DNA of 16,519 nucleotides from Pseudomonadota bacterium (GTDB lineage: Bacteria > Pseudomonadota > Alphaproteobacteria > Rhizobiales > Devosiaceae): assembly GCA_023415605.1 (NCBI GenBank), contig JAEZKB010000042.1:1-16519 (forward strand), written 5' to 3'. Position 1 is the stretch's first letter. The number at the start of each line of letters is the position of its first letter. A program made the translations under genes and the position numbers. The notes under the pieces were generated by a model. That model had not been told where the DNA came from and did not search any database. It worked only from the letters and a program-made list of their open reading frames with translations. Positions 14,514-16,519 of the stretch are shown here, one piece after another.

Positions 14514-14886
14514 CCGCGCAAGACGTTCCGTTTGGGGCGTTATTGCGCGTTCTCAACCGGAACCGATTTATCCGGGATTAGGTGGGATCAGCCGGGATTT
14601 GCTGGGATTTCGCCGTTGCATCCGGACGCAACTGACCTATGTTTGGATCATGACCTTCAGCAATGAAGGCTGCCAGTTCCGGCGTCCGGCGTGAAGTCGG
14701 TCGCCACCGCAGGTGGTGCTGCGGCAGCGACCTGGCCACATCCACGCCTGCTGTCACAGGACCGGACATGGTTGATCCCCTCTTTAGTGCGCTTTCGCGC
14801 ATCCTCAAAGCCGAGTTGAAACGCGCTTCAACGGTGCTTCCGCCGGCGGCTCCGCTCGCCGTCGTCTCCCGCTAGGGGAGGGCGCC
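14514..14886 (+). other. Intergenic region between the two recombinase genes
   Basis: This 373-nt gap contains four 10-bp tandem repeats (14571-14610) and CCGGA...TCCGG arms just before them. Short frames (14663-14875 on plus, 14578-14808 on minus) show no recognisable domain. The plus one ends 11 nt before the next gene, so a small coupled peptide from the ATG at 14769 is possible but unsupported. No tRNA or transposon end was seen. Confidence 0.5.
14571..14610 (+). repeat. Four tandem 10-bp degenerate repeats
   Basis: The units TCCGGGATTA, GGTGGGATCA, GCCGGGATTT and GCTGGGATTT follow one another without gaps; GGGAT is invariant and the consensus is GCYGGGATTW. The exact 10-bp phase places each unit on the same face of the helix. 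Position between two recombinase genes suggests arm-type recombinase sites or an attachment region; this is inference. Confidence 0.65.
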
Positions 14887-15846
14887 ATGAAACATCGAAC
14901 ATGGATGGCTCGCCGCCATCAGCGCCCGGCTGGCTTCCTGTTGGGCGACAAACCCTCGTTGGACGACTGGCCAAAGGTGCTCGAACGCCTCGACGGCGCT
15001 TACTCACCGCACACGCTGCTCAGCTACCACTCCGACTTCGCGGCGTTTGAAATGTGGTGCCGCAGCAAGAAGCTGGCCTTCCTGCCGACCGAGCCATCCA
15101 TCGTTGCGGCGTACCTCGCGGCCGAAACGGAGCGCCTGAAGCCGTCCACGCTGAAGCGCAAGCTCGCAGGCATCCAGAAAATCCATTACCTGCTGCGCCT
15201 CGGCGACCCGACCAGCGACGTCGAAGTCGACCTCGCCATCCGCCGCGCCCGTCGCCTGAAACCGCAGCGCCCTGATCAGGCCCTCGGCATCACCGCCGAC
15301 CTCCGCGATCGTCTGCTCGCAGCGTGCGGCGCCGACCTCACCGGCCTCCGCGACCGCGCCCTGGTCGCCGTTGGCTTCGACACCCTCTGCCGCCGCAGCG
15401 AACTCGTCGCCCTCCGTGCCGAAGACCTCCAGCCCAACCACTTCGGCACTGCCTGCCTCCTCATCCGTCGCGCCAAGAACGACCCCGAGGGCGCCGGCCG
15501 TATTGCGCACGTTACGCCCCTCGGCCTCGAAGCGCTGCGGACCTGGATGGCTGCCGCCAATATCGAGAGCGGTCCGCTTTTCCGTCCCGTCTATCAAACA
15601 GTCGCCGTCCTTCGTCACCTCAACCCGTTCGCGGTGACGCGAGTCCTCAAGAAGCTCGCGACTGCCGCCGGTATGGATGCCGACACGGTCTACAAAATCT
15701 CTGGCCACTCCCTTCGCGTCGGCGCTGCGCAGCAGCTAACCATCAACGGCGTGCAACTCCTCCCCATCATGCGCGCCGGTGGTTGGCGCTCGACCAACAT
15801 CGTTGCGCGCTATGTAGAGAATGTGGATATGAACGTGTGGGGCTAA
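14887..15846 (+). CDS. Tyrosine recombinase/site-specific integrase
   Basis: The 319-aa protein is an intact tyrosine recombinase. The N-terminal core-binding domain (WPKVLERLDGAYSPHTLLSYHSDF...LKPSTLKRKLAGIQKIHYLL) is followed by a catalytic domain with all expected residues: Arg169 in CRRSELVAL, Lys197 in RRAKNDPEGAG, His274 and Arg277 in SGHSLRVG, Trp300 in GGWRS (replacing the second His) and nucleophile Tyr309 in ARYVENVD. Such enzymes cut and rejoin DNA at specific sites, serving mobile-element integration or dimer resolution. It lacks an obvious arm-binding N-terminal domain, so it resembles short Xer-like or solo integrases common in Rhizobiales accessory regions. GGGGAGGG lies 4 nt before the ATG. 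It is clearly paralogous to the broken gene at 13626. Its partners and sites are unknown. Confidence 0.93.
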   Translation: MKHRTWMARRHQRPAGFLLGDKPSLDDWPKVLERLDGAYSPHTLLSYHSDFAAFEMWCRSKKLAFLPTEPSIVAAYLAAETERLKPSTLKRKLAGIQKIHYLLRLGDPTSDVEVDLAIRRARRLKPQRPDQALGITADLRDRLLAACGADLTGLRDRALVAVGFDTLCRRSELVALRAEDLQPNHFGTACLLIRRAKNDPEGAGRIAHVTPLGLEALRTWMAAANIESGPLFRPVYQTVAVLRHLNPFAVTRVLKKLATAAGMDADTVYKISGHSLRVGAAQQLTINGVQLLPIMRAGGWRSTNIVARYVENVDMNVWG

Positions 15847-15887
15847 GGAGCGGTCCTATAAGTGGCGGAAATTAACGCGAGTTACGA

Positions 15888-16519
15888 ATGCGCATCCTGG
15901 TCACCGGCGCCGCCGGCTTTATCGGCTTTCACGTGGCCCGGAGGCTGCTGGCTCGCGGCGACAGCGTCGTCGGCTTCGACGTAGTCAACGACTACTATGA
16001 TCCGGCCATCAAGGAGGCGCGCCTCAAGGTGCTGGGCGGCACCAATGGCGACTTTACCTTCGTGCGCGCCAATCTCGCCGACCGTGATGCGGTGCCAAGA
16101 GTCTTCGCCGAGTATCGCTTCGACCGGGTGATCCACCTCGCGGCGCAGGCCGGCGTCCGCTACAGCCTCGAGAACCCGCATGCCTATGTGGAAAGCAACC
16201 TCATCGGTTTCACCAACATCCTCGAAGGCTGTCGCCATGCCGAGGTCGAGCACCTGACCTATGCGTCGACCTCCAGTGTCTACGGCGCCAACACCAAGAT
16301 GCCGTTCTCTGAACACGACGGCGTCGACCACCCGCTGCAGTTCTATGCGGCGACCAAGCGCGCCAACGAACTGATGGCCCATAGCTACAGCCACCTCTTC
16401 CGGCTGCCGACCACCGGGCTTCGCTTCTTTACGGTCTACGGCCCATGGGGCCGTCCTGACATGGCGCTGTTCTCGTTCACCAAAGCCATCCTCGCGGGCG
16501 AGCCCATAAAACTCTTCAA
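15888..16519 (+). CDS. UDP-glucuronate 4-epimerase-like NAD-dependent sugar epimerase, 5' part
   Basis: The frame opens at 15888 and is still open at the right edge (210 complete codons). It is an extended-SDR nucleotide-sugar epimerase: NAD-binding TGAAGFIG at 6-13, the segment VVGFDVVNDYYDPAIKEARL, HLAAQAGVRYSLENPHAYVESNLIGFTNILE, the active-site serine region STSSVYG, and Tyr153-xxx-Lys157. The VNDYYDP and AQAGVRYS signatures are those of UDP-glucuronate 4-epimerases (LpsL/CapI type), which make UDP-galacturonate for lipopolysaccharide or capsule. The last third, with substrate-binding residues, is missing, so close relatives are not excluded. It begins 41 nt after the recombinase stop with only a weak ribosome site, and is probably host chromosome beyond the accessory module. 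Confidence 0.88.
   Translation, partial: MRILVTGAAGFIGFHVARRLLARGDSVVGFDVVNDYYDPAIKEARLKVLGGTNGDFTFVRANLADRDAVPRVFAEYRFDRVIHLAAQAGVRYSLENPHAYVESNLIGFTNILEGCRHAEVEHLTYASTSSVYGANTKMPFSEHDGVDHPLQFYAATKRANELMAHSYSHLFRLPTTGLRFFTVYGPWGRPDMALFSFTKAILAGEPIKLF

Noticed and set aside
14663..14875. Possible 70-aa ORF before the second recombinase
   Set aside because: No ribosome site at its start, no recognisable domain, and a Cys/Arg-rich first half; kept only as a note in the intergenic entry.
1..16519. CRISPR array, insertion-sequence ends, rRNA
   Set aside because: No regularly spaced long repeats, no transposase gene with flanking inverted repeats, and no rRNA signature seen on either strand.

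Overview
The window is GC-rich, densely coded DNA of alphaproteobacterial type. A CUT1 sugar transporter with local IclR and LacI regulators, a Gln tRNA with encoded CCA, and an LpsL-like sugar epimerase fit a member of the Hyphomicrobiales, possibly Devosia-like. The taxon is inferred from gene content only.

Region A (1-9404) is a sugar or sugar-acid catabolic locus. On the minus strand, reading right to left, it encodes a LacI-family regulator, an IclR-family regulator coupled to a short-chain dehydrogenase, and then an operon of periplasmic binding protein, two CUT1 permeases, a MalK/UgpC-type ATPase and the start of an enolase-superfamily enzyme that leaves the window. A second, complete enolase-superfamily dehydratase-like enzyme is transcribed divergently from the lacI-type gene and ends at a strong intrinsic terminator. 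The likely flow is import by the ABC system, then dehydration or isomerisation and oxidation by the two enolase-superfamily enzymes and the SDR; the substrate cannot be read from sequence. A motif close to TTCACATYTGAGACA recurs upstream of the divergent enzyme and the lacI-type gene and in the binding-protein leader, with weaker copies before the iclR-type gene. This suggests one local operator family.

Region B (9514-9587) is tRNA-Gln(CUG).

Region C (9755-15846) looks like accessory DNA: an unrecognised 146-aa protein, a GIY-YIG nuclease-like/DUF4357 protein, a soluble FtsH-like AAA ATPase plus M41 zinc peptidase, and two paralogous tyrosine recombinases with four 10-bp tandem repeats between them. 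Three genes here carry apparent lesions: a frame conflict at the nuclease N-terminus, a 1-nt frameshift between the AAA and peptidase halves, and an in-frame TGA in the first recombinase. The module therefore seems to be decaying, unless the lesions are sequence errors. It is the part most likely to hold something undescribed.

Region D (15888-end) is the 5' part of a UDP-glucuronate 4-epimerase-like gene.
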